This document shows positions 11,999-24,881 of a stretch of 64,000 bases of DNA, piece after piece (positions within the stretch are counted from its first letter, which is position 1; each line of letters opens with the position of its first letter). The notes under the pieces were generated by a model, which was not told the origin of the DNA, searched no databases, and worked only from the letters and a program-made list of their open reading frames with translations. Position numbers and translations under genes: made by a program. Source of the stretch: Lepiota brunneoincarnata (taxonomy: Eukaryota > Basidiomycota > Agaricomycetes > Agaricales > Agaricaceae); contig JAEBUN010000029.1 of assembly GCA_023014365.1 (NCBI GenBank), positions 62,001 through 126,000 on the forward strand, read 5' to 3'.

Positions 11999-12743
11999 TA
12001 ATCCCACCACCCTCACAATTCTGTCATCTTTCATTACTGTCTTTTCTGCCTATATATATATTGTAACCATCACCTCTATCTCTTGTTCAACACTCCCTTC
12101 TACTGTCGTTCCTACGTATATCACATGTATGTTGCCAGACAATATATTTCCGGCCTCATGACAGAATTCGCGATTTGTTCAATTGACCATTGGTTAGTTG
12201 TACAGTTGAGAATCAGTTAGTTGTTGTGCATAAGAATATTAGAGCCGGAAGGGGGGAGACTCATGCGTATCGAGTCAGCACGAGAGAATCAAAGGAAAAA
12301 AGAAAGACGGATTGGAGAATTTGTTATCGGTGGCACATTGATTGAATGGAGACGGGCTATGTCAAAAAAAGAGGTAGAACACAAACTAGTAATAAAAGAA
12401 TTGCTTGCATTGTAGTGGGTAATCATATGCGGAGGGAGGCGAGAAAAGAGTCAAGAAATCGGAAGCAGAGTCGGGGGGAATCAATTACGGACTATCAAAG
12501 AACGGTATATGAGAGAACGAAGGGAGAGAGAAGGAAAAAGGCCATCCTTTGACTAGAATCAGAATCAAAGTGACATCTATCATCATTTGAAGGAATAACA
12601 ACATATGTGAATCCTCTTCCTCCCTCCCCTCCCCGCAATCCTACCAGAATAACATCACATTCTATTCCTTTCCTGGGCCTGGAATATTCTTTCCGTCTTG
12701 CGATTATTCTCTCCCCCTTTACTGTTCCTCTCCATCCCTCCAT
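11999..12743. other. Intergenic between convergent genes
   Basis: About 745 bp between the ends of the M28-like gene (+) and NST1 (-). Purine-rich segments (12280-12545) alternate with a C/T-rich segment (12605-12740). Only short unrelated ORFs are present; both 3' UTRs are expected here. Confidence 0.6.
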
Positions 12744-15700
12744 TCAATTACCAGAATGTGACGAGGGCGATGCAGGGGTGTTATGGTTCATAAATGTACC
12801 TCCGAAGAACGTGTGGTTCATGTTCGTAGGGTGCCAGTCGGGTGCCGCACCAGGCGCCGTGTTGCCCCACAGCGACGTTGCAGAACCCGGTGGCCCAGGG
12901 GGAGGGGGGATGGGGATGGGGAATGGGGATGGGGGATGAGGATGGTGTGAACCAGGAACACCGGGAGGCCCACTATGGGATGGGTGGCCTATCGGATGGA
13001 TCGCATTGCCTGCGTTGATGTTGCCACCTGGGGGGCCAATGGGAGGAGGGGCTCCTCCAGGCCGTGTGCCTGGTGCTGCGGAAAACCCTGGAGGGCCCCA
13101 AGGTGTTGATCTCAATCCAGGGGGATGGCTATCACCCATAGCACCACGAGGACTCGAGGGACCCCAGGGTGGCTGCCCAATCATACCCGCACCAGGGCCA
13201 ACACCTACATTAACGCCCAGCCCACTAACACCCATGCCAATTCCAATCGGAGCAGTTCCAGTCCTTCTGGCACCAGACACAACCTCATCGTCATCTGCTG
13301 CAAGCGCTGAAGAACCCAAAACGCCCTTGGGACTTGGCGACCTCCTTACGGGTGAACTTGAACTTGGACTCGTGTTCTCTGCATTCGCACCGCTGGCCGC
13401 GCCACTTGCCGATCCCATTGGTCGTGCAATGGGCGCAATCGGTCTTGTGATTGGGCCAGGGCCAAATGGTAGTTGGGGGACGTTGGTCCCGGGAGCACCG
13501 GAGGGGTCCGGCGCATTCTGTGTTGGCGCCGAACTCCTCCGCCCCGATCCAGGGGCCAGCATCGATGCAGAAGAAGGCCCTGGTCCTGGGGTCGTCGGCG
13601 AGCCCGAGGGTACTAACGGTGTTTTCGGTTTCGGAGGTGGACCGATAGGCGACGGCAGACCAACGGGTACACGAGAGAACGCTGGATCATACGGTGGCCC
13701 TGTGCTGAAGTTCCGCGGGAGGGCTGAAGGTTGCAGCTGAGGTGGTTGCTGTAGGCCTGGAGTGCCGAATGGGTAGGGCACTGGTCCAAAATTGCCGACA
13801 CGGGGGGACATGGCCGGAGGAGGGATCATATTACCTGGCTGACCTTGACCAAATATCAGCCCCGGAGCCTGTGCGGGAGGCGGGATATGCGGTGGGGGGA
13901 GTTGAGGAGTAATGGGTGTTGGAGGCTGTGAGGCTAGTGGAGGCTGGGGTGCTCGGGAGGGCGCTCCTTGCTGCGGCAAGGGCGGGAGCTGATGAGAAGG
14001 CTGAGGTGCACGATTATTGGGGTTCACCAGGATATTTGGGGAGGACATGGAGGAAGTGAGCACGGGAGGCTTGGCATTACTGTTGAACGACTTTTTAGGA
14101 GTTCCATTGGAATTAGGGCTGTTGGTATTATTCGTGCTGTTGTTGGGGGAGCGTTGCAGTCCAGCGGGTAAGGAACCAGAAGACATAATGCCACTATGAG
14201 GCTTGGTGGGTGATGTAACATTGCGCGCGGGCTGCTTGCCAGGCGAAGGTCCAACGTGATACTGCTGTTGATTCATTTGAGCGGCAGCGGCCCTCTGTTG
14301 TGCCAAAATCTTTTCCACTACCTCTTTCTCTTTCTGCGCCTTTTCCCTCTCCCGTTCCTCCCGTTTCTTCTCCTTGTCCTTCTCCTCTCTTTCCTTCGCC
14401 AACTTGACTTCCCTCTCCTCTCTGACCTTTCTCTCCTTCTCTTCCTTCTCCCGTTTTTCAGCCTTTCTCCTTTTTTCCTTCTCTGCCTCGCGCTCACGTT
14501 CCTTTCTCCGCTTCTCCTCCTCCCTGCGCTGCCTTTCTTCTTCGGCAACTTTACGCACCAGCTCCCGCTTCGCACGCTCTTCCTCTCGCTTCTTCTTGTT
14601 CTCCTCCTCCGCCGCAACCTGCTGAGCCTTTGCAGCAGCCTCTTCAGCAGCTTTCTCAGCAGCCTTGACCGCTTTCTCCTCTTCTTTGGCAAGCTTCTGC
14701 TGCCTATCAAAAGCACGGCATCAGAAACTCCGGCCATCGGTCGCAGGATAAATCAACAGCACATACCGCTTCTTATCCTTCTTCCTCTGATTCGCAGACT
14801 GCTTCTTCTGTTCCCTCTCCTTCGTCAACTTGTCCTCATCCTCCAGCTCTCGCAAGAGTTGCAATTGCCGCTCTTGCGCCACTTTTTCTCTATACGCCTG
14901 CAACACCCGCTGCTCAAACATTCTTGCAGCAAATATCGAAAACATCCGCTTCCCTTCCTCCATTTTCTGCTCTTCCGTCATGATCTAAATAAATGAAATC
15001 ACGATTCGAAATTGATTGAGCATGTGTGTTGGTTGGGTATGATAGTCGAGGGTGGGGGTAAGGTGTGCACCCGGTCGGGTTAGAGTCGAGGTGGTCGAAT
15101 TTGGAGAGTATTGAAGATATCGGATAGGACGGATGGGTTCGTTGGATTTGCCACAGAGGAACATTCGAAGAGGTGTTTGGGCGTTTCGATGCAGTAGTCA
15201 AGTAAATAACATAGTTTATGTCGAGTGGAAAAGCACGACAATAGCGGGATTGATCCGTGAGTTAGGCCAGATGAAGTATTTGTAGGTGGACCCATGCATA
15301 ACGGGATAAAGAATATGAAATAGGGATAGTTAGTACTCTTGTTTTTTCCCTGGAACTTTGAAAGATAGATAGATTCGACTTGTCCGTGCTTGTGCCAATA
15401 TCACCAAAATGGGACATGACCAACATTCAGGACAACATGCGGGAATAAGAGGAAGGACAAGAAAAAAACCCACCTCTTCGTCCTCTTCGTCCTCTTCGTC
15501 ATCATCCTCATCTTCACTCCCCCCGTCAGCATCCTCCCCATCATCACCTTCACTTGCGTCATCACCATCTTCGTCACTCTCTTCGTCACTATCATCTTCC
15601 ACATCCGCAGCGGCCTCCTCCTCTCGCTGCATACGCCGTTCCGCAAGCTGTTCCATCATCTCCAAAAATTTTTGGCCATCATTCTTCAGCAGGTCGTCCG

Positions 15701-15977
15701 CCACGGTCAGGATATTACCAGGACCTATTAAATTTATTGCCATTAATGGAACATTGATACGGAGATAACGAGAGATCATCCCGAAATGCCAACGAGCGGG
15801 CAAAACTCACCGCTGACGGTTAAACTGCCTCCAAGGTTGAACAATCCATCTCGTTTCGATCCATTTACCCTCCTGCCATTTTTCCCGACCGCACTCCTCC
15901 TCCCTGCAGGTGTCCGACGAGCCACCGCCTTCCCCCGCCCGTTCACTACCCTCCTGTCCTCGTCGTCATCGTCATCT

Positions 15978-16009
<32 letters not shown>

Positions 16010-17718
16010 TTCGTCGTCCTCGTACTCTTCCTCGTCTTCGTATTCTTCTTCGAGGTCCTCATCATCAAACTCACTCTCTTTGTGATGATGATGATGGTGA
16101 TGGTGATGTGAAGGGTCATGGTGTGCTGTCGGAGGCGCTTTTCTACTACCATTTATAGACGGTGGCTGCTGACGCTGCTTACCGCCACGACGCTTATTGC
16201 TTGGATTGGAGGGTATGGGCGAGACAACAGCGCCATTCTTGTCAAGCTCGACACTGCCAGGAAAGGGGCCGGGACCAGGGGGAGGTGGGATGGTGCCGCC
16301 GGAGTTTACATAACGCTGCTGGTGGTTCGCGTACTGTTCTAGCTCCTCGTAATAAGCATCGTACAGTACCTCGAGCTCCTCCTCTATAGCATTCCTGTGT
16401 AGAGGCGAGGTATGCGGGGGTTACCGATTGAGGGTCGTGTGTCGTATTTGAGCGAGCGAGATCAATGGTCGATCAGATGTTGATCACAAGATATAATCAA
16501 GCCAGGGCGAGAAAAAAGAGAAAGCAACGTGGTCAGCTAGGCGAATTGGAACGGGAGGAATAAAGAGTGGGAGGAAGCGGGAAGCGGGGATGATGGGCAG
16601 ACGAGAATGGATTGGAGGGAAATGGAGGGAAAAGACGGACACGCACCGCTTCCGGCCACACACAGCACAACTGCACGAGTGTTTCTGTTGCTCCTTCATT
16701 TTTTTGAGGACAGTATCCTTTTCGATCTTGACGAGGTTTCTGCGCTCGTCCTCACCGAGACCGAGCCAGAAATCTTTGATGCGTTCCCGTTCCTCAGTTG
16801 TGCTTGTGCTCCATATCTTGCTGGCAGTGGCCTTGCCCTTCTGAACGGCATTTACCGCATTCGTGTTCCTGGACTTGCTGGCAACAGAGGAAGGCGGAGA
16901 CGTATTCTGCTGTGCTGATGGTTGTGGCTGATATGCGAGAGGAGCCTTCGACGCCGCGCGTTCGCTGCGAAGCTGCTGTTGCTGTTGTTGTTGCTGTTGA
17001 GTCTGCTGAGACTGGGTCTGCTGGGGGTAGGCCATTGGCTTTTTTCCCTTCGACATTGGGGAAGGTGATGACTGGTTGGCCATCTGCAGTGTGGGACGAC
17101 TGGCGGGCATGGCAGGAGGAGAGCCTGGAAAGTATTTGTCAGCCGGCTTCAATTTTACCCACAAAGGCCGGGAATCTCACTAAAATCCTCCGAATTCCCG
17201 GTAACACCTCGCCGCCGCCTCTTTCTGTGTCGCCGCGTCCCTCCGGGAGTGGCCGACTCCGGAGACTGTGCCGGAATGTCAGCCCCGTCGTCGCCGTCGC
17301 TCTCTTGCTCAGACTTGTCTTTGCTGTCTTTGGCCGTCTGACCTGGCCGTCAGTCGCCGCGCACACACGAGCACAGACAACCCACACTGTGATTCAGCAT
17401 ATTCCTCAGCATGTCTATCTTTCCCTCCGAGCCCTCCGTCCCAACCAACACTTCCCTCAAGATTGCTGCAGCAGCCCTCGTTATGTATTCCGCCTCCGCA
17501 TCTCCCCGCTTTGCCAACTGCCGCAGCTCCGCGAGCGCTGCCTCTGCTGCCGCCCTGTCGCTCGGTGGCTCACCTGTCCGGTGAGATAATACCCGGAGAT
17601 TTTCCCCGCCCACCAGCCCACCTTCGACCAATGCGTTGTGCATCGAAAGCGCCTCTGCGAACTGCGCTTCTAGCTGCTCTAATCCACGCAGGATATCCTC
17701 CGGGAGCTTTAGCGACAT
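12744..17718 (-). CDS. NST1: Stress response protein NST1
   Basis: NST1 family protein (negative regulator of salt tolerance, cytoplasmic, linked to mRNA processing by work in yeast). About 1,300 residues in about 7 exons. In order from the start at 17718: [20 protein letters not shown] helical N-terminus; basic [15 protein letters not shown]-rich stretch; the family block [38 protein letters not shown] region (CxCxxC cluster); [16 protein letters not shown]; His run; very long acidic run; [19 protein letters not shown]; second acidic run; [19 protein letters not shown] and [18 protein letters not shown]; long K/E/R coiled coil; Pro/Gly/Ser-rich C-tail ending [12 protein letters not shown]. 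The intron between the second acidic exon and MTEEQK (about 15471 to 14986) is about 485 nt, far longer than the others. The first exon (17388-17718) is joined by a plausible 43-nt intron but could be a separate small gene. Frames are intact. Confidence 0.93.
15955..16100. repeat. Low-complexity acidic/His-coding tract inside NST1
   Basis: On the + strand this is a run of tcg/tcc/ctt triplets followed by gatgatgatgatggtgatgg. On the coding (-) strand it gives a poly-His segment and then long Asp/Glu runs with [10 protein letters not shown]. It is a coding microsatellite, expected to vary in length between strains. Confidence 0.85.
16975..17010. repeat. CAG/CAA microsatellite in NST1 (poly-Gln)
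   Basis: ctgttgctgttgttgttgct on the + strand reads as a run of nine or so Gln codons on the coding strand, between QTQSQQT and LRSERAA. Likely length-polymorphic. Confidence 0.8.
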
Positions 17719-20151
17719 TGCTGTCCGTCAGGGTGTATGCGAATACGGGAGCGGATTGGTAGGATATCAGCGCAGGGGTTTTATTTGATGGGTGATGTTT
17801 ACGTAGGTGAGTTCCACGCAGGTGTGTAGAGATGATTTGATTATCTATGGGCGCCAGAGGTGGTGGTATGATGGAGAGTGATGGGTAGGACGTCGGTGGA
17901 CCACAAACATACAGAGCGAGCTTTGACTCGCCAGAACCCATCCCTCCATACTTCACACGTGATGCCCCTTGACGCCTGTCCACTCCTTTTGTCATAATCG
18001 GCGCATCCACACACACATCCTCCTTCCCATTGTTCTTCCCGCCGACCTTGTTGTCGTTCAAGCTCTTTGCTAGTACCCATTCAGCCCGATATGGAAATTT
18101 GCTCGGGGGCTATCTAAAATTTACACTACCTGCGCCACCATTGTGTCCATTGATCCCCCTGGACAAAGGTATCTGTCCTTTTGAGCTCAATTCGTGGTAT
18201 GCCGTCTCACTTGCGTCTTGGGTGCCTCCCGGCACTCATTTAGATCACATCTAAATTTACCTCCCGTGGTCCAAGTCTTTTTAGACCCGAGACAAATCCA
18301 AGAAACGGACTCTACCAACGACATGATGCGACTGCGCGACGCACGCGGGCCAAAGGAGTCACCCATCCCTCATGAACCGCCGCGAGGGGTGTATCCGCAG
18401 CCAATGTGGAGATCCGGTGTCGCTGGAGTCCAAGATCCTTACATCCTTTGATACATCGCGTGCTTGGACATCTTTCATGAAGCGGCTGGCGCTCTTAGTC
18501 CACTTGCCTTCGGATGCAACTCGGGCACTGCTTTGGCAAGCACAGACTCTCAATGCTGTTGTCAAAATATCCGGAGGTTGTATGTAGCCCTCGCTGGATA
18601 TCAACAAGGTTACCATTCAATACATATATGACTCCACTATGCACAAGCACGCCTTTGCCATCACTATGCCGACAACAAACAAGTACCGCATACGACGCGC
18701 AGCATCGTGGCTCGGGATGCCGCAAGGGTTTCTCGCCCAGACTTGCCCGAGTATCCGAGATATTAGAATTCCACCAGTGACCGCCAATTGAGAACTTTTT
18801 GAATATCAGTATCTTCGTCCGGGTCTACATATGTTTCTGTTCCCCACCACCCCTTATCCCGATATCGACTGATATCCATCCATCTTTAGGAGCTCAGCCT
18901 GCGTGACCGCTTCTCATAATTCCACAGCAATCTGTCACCCACGTACAACCCCCCGGCCCAATGCAGTCAAGCAGACAACCAGGATACGACTCTCTTTGGA
19001 CTCTAAAGATCAGCTTGCCGCGCTCCGAGGAATCACCTTAGTGGGGTAATTCCAAGATACTTTTGCATCACATTAATTTGGAGTCCATGCAAGCTGACGC
19101 AAATCTCGAGTGAACCGTCTTTGGCGAAAGTGCCGGAGAATATTCACCCTCCATCTAATAAACCTTTGCACACGTCACCTACAGCGCTATTGTGGCATGG
19201 GTAGCACTATCCCGGGACGTCCAGATACGGCAGGACGAATACACCAACTTCTTGTCCCTAATTTGGTTCCATTACAGCTGGTGCACGGATACCTACCGTA
19301 AACTCTGTATGCCTGCTGCCGCCCATCATTGATCACGGAGTGAAGAAAGGATGAATATCGGACGATGTCTGGTCGAAGGTGCCCTCGTGTGTGTACGCGG
19401 AGCTGCCTGCGATTGACGAGGCAAACCCCGATAAAGGTGAGTGGTCTCCCAGGGATCGAGGGGTGCTAATGAGAGAATTCATATGTGTGCGATAGGATCT
19501 CTAAAGGGACGATGAACATTGATTCTCCCAGGCACGCATCCGTCAAGCCATAATTTGGCTTCTATAGTTCCCCGATAATGAGCCGACAAACCCTAGAGGG
19601 CCTGTATTTGCCATTTTATCATATTTTCTAGGGGTGACCGCACAACGCAGATAAAAAACTATTTGGATTGGGCGGTCGGTACCAATACCTCGCTTTGTTC
19701 ATATGCCGCCCTCTGCTCGCACCATCACAGCTTTTGGCTGAACTTGTTACGATGCACCAGTGCACTACTTGTTGGTCCAAAGCACCAGGTCACAGGCTTC
19801 CATCAGAATTTGGGGAGGCAAGGTTGGCGGCGATGTGAGTTTGATGCGAGATATCACCCTTTACACTGCCCTCATTTTCTACGGGTGAACGGGTGCTTTC
19901 AAACTTGAGTCAGAAATAGGAGTAGATTAGTGTGCCAATGCACCAGAGTTGATTCATATCCGTATTCGTGGAACAGCTCCTGCTGGAAACAACTCGGGTG
20001 AGGATCACATGACACAGTAGAAGACATCCATCCCCGGTTATATCAACTGCGTCGCAATTAAACGTGTAGATAAGAACGATATAAAATCTATGCGCATGAG
20101 TCCTACAGCACCTTCAATTTTGTGGTATTCTATGACCTCAAACTCTCGACT
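17719..20151. other. 2.4 kb without a recognisable gene
   Basis: NST1 promoter on the left and QCR2 3' flank on the right. Short open frames at 18194-18451, 18372-18587 and 18514-18780 (+) are open, but none shows a known domain. Composition is ordinary and a diverged or decayed gene around 18270-18780 cannot be excluded. No tRNA or transposon ends are seen. Confidence 0.5.
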
Positions 20152-21641
20152 TCAAAGGCCCAGTTCGTCTGCGTGGGGTAGGTTTATGGAGTCGCCGACA
20201 GCAACAAGGGTGGGCTTGGCTGAGATCAGCGAGGACACAGCCTAGGGGGATAATCGTGCATGGGCAAACAATTTGAGAAAGAGTAGGGTGAAGGAACCGA
20301 CCTTGGTAAAGGAAGAAGCGTTGACATTGGAGAAGGATGCCAAGGTGGAGTCGAGGGAAGCCTCGGAGCCAGCAAAGATCTAACGCACGCTATGAGTACG
20401 CGTGCAAAGAAAAAGAACTCCACAGATACTCACTTTGGCACCCAATGTGTGAACCAAACCCTCCCGAGATTCGGCAGCGTTAGCAGCAGTGAACTTGGCG
20501 CGGGCAACGGCAGCCTTGAGCTCCTCAGGCTTCAAGCTCTTGGCAGCACTCCTAAGTGCAGCGACAGCAACTTTGCTCGCGTCCTTAACACTAGCAGCTG
20601 TAGAACCCTGTACTAGGAGACCAAAGAGGCTGGCATCGGTGTAGGGAAGGTAGACACTTTGCACTGAAGTGCCTTCAGGGATGCCGGCGGCAATAGGTGA
20701 TGTGCCCTTCGACCATTTAATCGAGGGGGTGGTCGAGAGGTGGGCTGCGAGAGCTGCGACATCCGCGGAGGGTGCGCCGGTGGTGCCGAAGCCAATGAAT
20801 ACGGTCTGAGGGCCTTCATGGCCATCAAGGCGCGTCTCCCCGCCGAAGTATGACGATGCCGGGGTCGAGACTGCGCCGGCTGCAGGAACCGAGGTGAAGG
20901 ATTGCTCGACGAGCTTGGTCAAGGTAGAGGGGTCAATATTGGTGCCAATGACGGCGATGTTGCCCCTGGCAAAAGTGGAGGAGGCAAAGGCCTTGATGTC
21001 CGCGACGGTGATGTCGTTATGGGCAGGGGCAAAGAGAGAGGAACCGAGTCCGGAGCGGAAAGCCAACGCGTGAGCAGCTTCGATGGCACGGGTGGCTGGA
21101 TCTGAGAGGGCAGCCTCGGTGTCGCCGGCTACTAGGGAGTTGACGTGCTCCTCGAGCTCGTGGCGGGTGAACCTCGCAGAGGTGACGAAGGAAGTGAGGA
21201 CATCAACGAAAAACGATCTACCGGGAGTTAGATGAATGCAGCACGAATGTAATTATGGTTGCTCACTCATCACCACGCAAGAACTCGGCTGTTAGAGCAA
21301 GATGTTCACGAGTCAAACTTGCGGACAACAATCCACCATACAACTCGGCTTCCCGAACTGTGCCAAGGGCGGACCTTTTGGCAGTACTCTGCTAACATGT
21401 CAGCAGGCATTCTGTAAAAGAATACCTAGTGACTCGCCTTGAAAGCAAAGTTTTTCAGCACATTAGCAAGACCTTCCTTGGTTTGGTAACGGCTGCCAGC
21501 TTTCACGAGGACGGTGACCGCTGAGCTGGGCTGACCGAAGTCGGCCGCAGCTACCTGGACACCGGTTGTGTCGACAACAGTGGCAAAGCTACGCGCGATG
21601 CGCTGAACATTGCGCGCATTCAACGCCCTTGCAGATAGCAT
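20152..21641 (-). CDS. QCR2: Cytochrome bc1 complex core subunit 2, mitochondrial
   Basis: Core-2 subunit of respiratory complex III, a non-catalytic M16-fold protein on the matrix side of the inner membrane. Start ATG at 21639-21641 gives MLSARALNARNVQRIARSFA, an Arg-rich presequence without acids, fitting mitochondrial import. Then VQVAAADFGQPSSAVTVLVK, AGSRYQTKEGLANVLKNFAF, STAKRSALGTVREAELYGG, LTREHLALTAEFLRGD, the ITVADIKAFASSTFARGNIA region, and YTDASLFGLLVQGS near the C-terminal half. The last exon reads AVSSLISAKPTLVAVGDS to HADELGL, with TGA at 20152-20154. Four to five short introns, about 415 residues, close to fungal Qcr2. The HxxEH zinc motif of true processing peptidases is absent, as expected for Qcr2. 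Frame is intact. Confidence 0.92.
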
Positions 21642-22635
21642 CGAGTACGAGTACAAGTGTTTAGAGTTAGAACAAAGAAGTGGAGGCCCGGACAATTTCG
21701 GGAACTAGCGACTAACTCCGATTCTGGTAAATCCTTCCCCAAATGGGTCCAGTTTCACCCTTTCCCGCCCAAACACACCCCCTCGCGATGCAGCAATTTC
21801 ATGAAAATTCCACCGGAATACGAGTGGATGGTTCCCTACCCTCGGATTGAAAAGTCAATCAAAATAAGCTTTTTGGCGCTCGCTACCCACCCGGCCGCAG
21901 CGATTCGCTTCGAACAAGAAAAACTTAAAAACCCTGAATTTCGCAACACAATAAACGGACCCACTTCGGAGCAATTGGCCCCCCGTAATTGCGGACTGGA
22001 CAAGAGCATGTCGGGCTCTCGAATAATATCACCTAATTTGCTCTCCCACTTCAAGCCAACCGCCACCGAAATAAAATATCCTCAGAATCCTCGCCTTGGA
22101 TTGTCCACATACCATATTTCCACCTACTCTCCGGATGAGGGTCTCTATATTTGTAATGAAACTTGTTTTGGTTAACCATGCACCAGATTACGGGGCTTGG
22201 TCTGAATACAGATGGCCCGAGTTCTCCGCCATCTTACCTCTCTGCTTGTCTTCTATTCTATTCCCTCGCGAATTGGGAAGTCAACGTGGCCCACCGTAAA
22301 ACTCTCAGCGCCGCACTGGCCAGGATTTGCCCTAGTTTTCCGGACAAAATCTAGTGGAGTCCCCACGCTGATTGGGGCCCGACTATATTCTGATCTGTCC
22401 AAAGACCTCCGACCATCAGCCTCTTCTTCACGTTGTAGCCACGCCTCCTGTGCTTCGCAGCCACCCGCCTTCCCTAGTGTTTATGATTGTCTATCTCAAT
22501 CCCCATTGAAAACGTGTATGATTTTTCGTAGGGTCAAGAAATGCAACAAAGAGTACAAAACAGGGGTTTTCAATGTCATGTCAAAAAAGAAGAAAAGGTG
22601 CAAGGGTCGTATGTACATTTTACGGTGGCCCGTTT
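21642..22635. other. Intergenic, QCR2 promoter and methyltransferase 3' flank
   Basis: About 1 kb. A 172-codon open frame on + (21657-22175) begins at a non-ATG codon, overlaps the QCR2 upstream region and shows no domain, so it is not called. CCAAT-like ccaat/attgg elements (attggcc at about 21975) may belong to the QCR2 promoter, which is an inference. Confidence 0.5.
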
Positions 22636-23970
22636 CTAGGCTCTACTAACCCCATCCAACTGGAATTTTATGCCATAGACAATGTGATAAGCTCCTACCA
22701 ACCCGTGGACCGTCCTGAGCTCAGTAATGAAGTGGTGGACTAGGGCCTCGACGTACTCCAGCGAGTGATTTTGAAGGAGCAAGGGCTTGATGGAATCCGC
22801 AAAACGCTCATAAATCGCACAGAGCCCTCTGCCGATTTCCCGCATGGCGGGGTCGCTATGCCATGTCCCAATCGGTACGTACGCAATGCTCCGATGAACT
22901 TGAAAGACACCCGTTTGGTACAAGTAGGTCGGAATGTTGGCGATGGCTGTGCGTATCCCTCGAGCCCATAAGGCCGACCTGAGGTCTTGGAAAAACTGGG
23001 CGCATGCAGGTGCATCCTGCGTGGGGTCGAATGGTTCACCGGGGCCGGGACGAATGAAGACTGCGGCTTCCCACTCGCAAGAAAGGAACATCCCTCCAGG
23101 CCGTAACGTACGAATCACTTCCGGTAAAATAGTGCGGTAGTCGAGCACCTAATAAAAGCACGCGATGGGAAGAGACGTCGGAAAATACGGGTTCAAAAGG
23201 CCCGCTCTCAGAGCAGAAGTTACGACTTACTGCCATTGAGATATCCCGGGCATGAATAAGATCGAATTGCTCATCCGTCCAGTGAAATTCTTCGCTGACG
23301 TCCCCAACTTCGAACTCGACGTTGGGCAATGGGTATCGTGTCGCGATGGGAACTGAATACCATTGATGTATCAGTCTGATTTGGATCACTGGACAGTGTG
23401 AAAGATGGGCACCGATGTCGATTCCTCGAAATAGAACATGAGGGAAGGTCCCAGCCACGTCCATTGCCCTAGATTGTGCAGTCAGCCATCGGATAACACA
23501 GCAAGAGTCATCTATAGATTGCTACGGCTCACCAGGTTCCAGTACCCGTGCATAAGTCTAGTACATATTTCTGGCGATCTGTTTGCACCAGAACGTCGGG
23601 TACAGGGCCAACGTAATTGGCGCCAATCAATTCGTTTGTTAATACGTGGAGTGCATTCAATCGCTGATTTTGGGTTAGGGAGCATTCAAGATCTCGTTGG
23701 CGCGAAGCCTGGACAAGGGGGGAGATGACCTACCTCCTGTTCCCGCGTATCTACAGGCAGGGGGTACGGGGAGGTGTGTGAGGCGTGCCAAAGCCGTCCG
23801 CCGAATTCCAAGAAGTACCTGGGAAATTCGTCTGCTGCGATTTCTTCGGTGGGAGGGGAATCATCGCGGGAGAACTCGGCAAATCCTTCGTGTTCGGGTG
23901 GAGGATGTCCGTCTGACCCACTGTCGCTTTCGCTATCCGAGTTGTGGTGGTTGTGTGCGGCGGTGGGCAT
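22636..23970 (-). CDS. SAM-dependent methyltransferase (LaeA-like, Methyltransf_23 family)
   Basis: Start ATG at 23968-23970 (MPTAAHNHHNSDSESDSGS), then an acidic N-terminus and DEFPRYFLEFGGRLWHASH. Following exons give INALHVLTNELIGANYVGP, VLDLCTGTGTW (motif I, SAM-binding glycine loop), AMDVAGTFPHVLFRGIDI, PIATRYPLPNVEFEVGDVSE, FDLIHARDISMAV, and DYRTILPEVIRTLRPGGMFL. The C-terminal helical part ends FQLDGVSRA, TAG at 22636-22638. About 360 residues. This UMTA/LaeA-like family is greatly expanded in Agaricomycetes; substrates are mostly unknown. Exon 1 ends at 23734 with a GTAGGT donor. No biosynthetic partner genes lie next to it, so a secondary-metabolism role is not supported by context. 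Confidence 0.85.
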
Positions 23971-24881
23971 ATTCTCTAAGGAGCTCGTTTCTGAAGAGGC
24001 AACCAATTGAGAGATCTTTATATACGAGTCAAGTGGCAGCGCTTCGCGGACCAGGTTATCTTGATTGTGTGAAGGTATTGAGAGAATAAGAGCTTGCGGC
24101 AAAGGCGTTCGAATATTGAACTGTGCAGAACAACGTGGAATCAATATCATCGAAACACATCTAGTCCCATTCGGATGTCCACCGGGCCCTCGTCGATCAG
24201 CTTTACATACGGTTAAACCGCACCCCAAGAACGGTCGAGTCCTCATTGGTCCTAGGAGAACAGACGCCAGCAGAATTGGATGTCCGCGACAAAGGGTCTC
24301 GTTGATAGAGAAGCGATGGATTAAATCGGCTCGCTTTACTGCAATACCTACTGCTTTTGAAAATTAAATTCAGTACACACCACCCTATCATCAAGTCTCT
24401 ATAGCCACTGGTGCTGCGTGGACCCTGTGAAAGCAGTGGCTAAGTAGTGCTGCGCCATGGTAGGAACAGTTCTAGTGGACACCTTCGAACCCGGCAATGA
24501 CCTAATTCCACTGCGGCTACCGTATCCTACGTTGATTGCTCACAAGCCCGGTTTCGGCTACCGGTCATGAAGTCCTTCAGAGTCCTTCGAAAGTATCTGA
24601 AAGAGGTTAGCTCTTAATAGCAGTTGCTGTTGAGTGATTCAGATACTGACTCAGGGACCTAGCAGATTGATTTTTCTGATGGAACCGAGCAGCTATGAAA
24701 GTCAAAGCGATTTGTATTGTTGATAGAAAGGTTCATCAATTGTGGCAATCATGACTTGGGATACGAAATGAATCGGGTACATGTCACGTGGTCGCGTAAC
24801 ACCTTCGCGGGTATCCGGGTTGCCGTGGTTTGACTCAGCCCACCAGCGATCTTATAAACTGCGTCGGTCGCCTTTCCCGCA
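23971..24881. promoter_or_regulatory. Divergent promoter region, methyltransferase (-) / POL4 (+)
   Basis: About 910 bp between two divergent starts (23970 on - and 24882 on +). A TATA-like ttataaac occurs at about 24852, some 30 bp before the POL4 ATG. A tcacgtg E-box-like sequence lies near 24783. Only short ORFs otherwise. Function of these elements is inferred from position. Confidence 0.45.

Noticed and set aside
13006..13740. 244-codon open frame on + opposite NST1, Pro/Gly-rich
   Set aside because: It is the antisense of the low-complexity NST1 C-tail, whose codon bias keeps other frames open. No domain, and NST1 itself is clearly supported.
14256..14996. 246-codon Leu/Phe-rich frame on +, looks like a membrane protein
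   Set aside because: Antisense of the Lys/Glu/Arg coiled coil of NST1 (aag/gag codons read as ctt/ctc). An artefact of composition.
21657..22175. 172-codon frame on + next to QCR2
   Set aside because: Starts at a non-ATG codon, overlaps the QCR2 upstream region, and has no domain, introns or motif.
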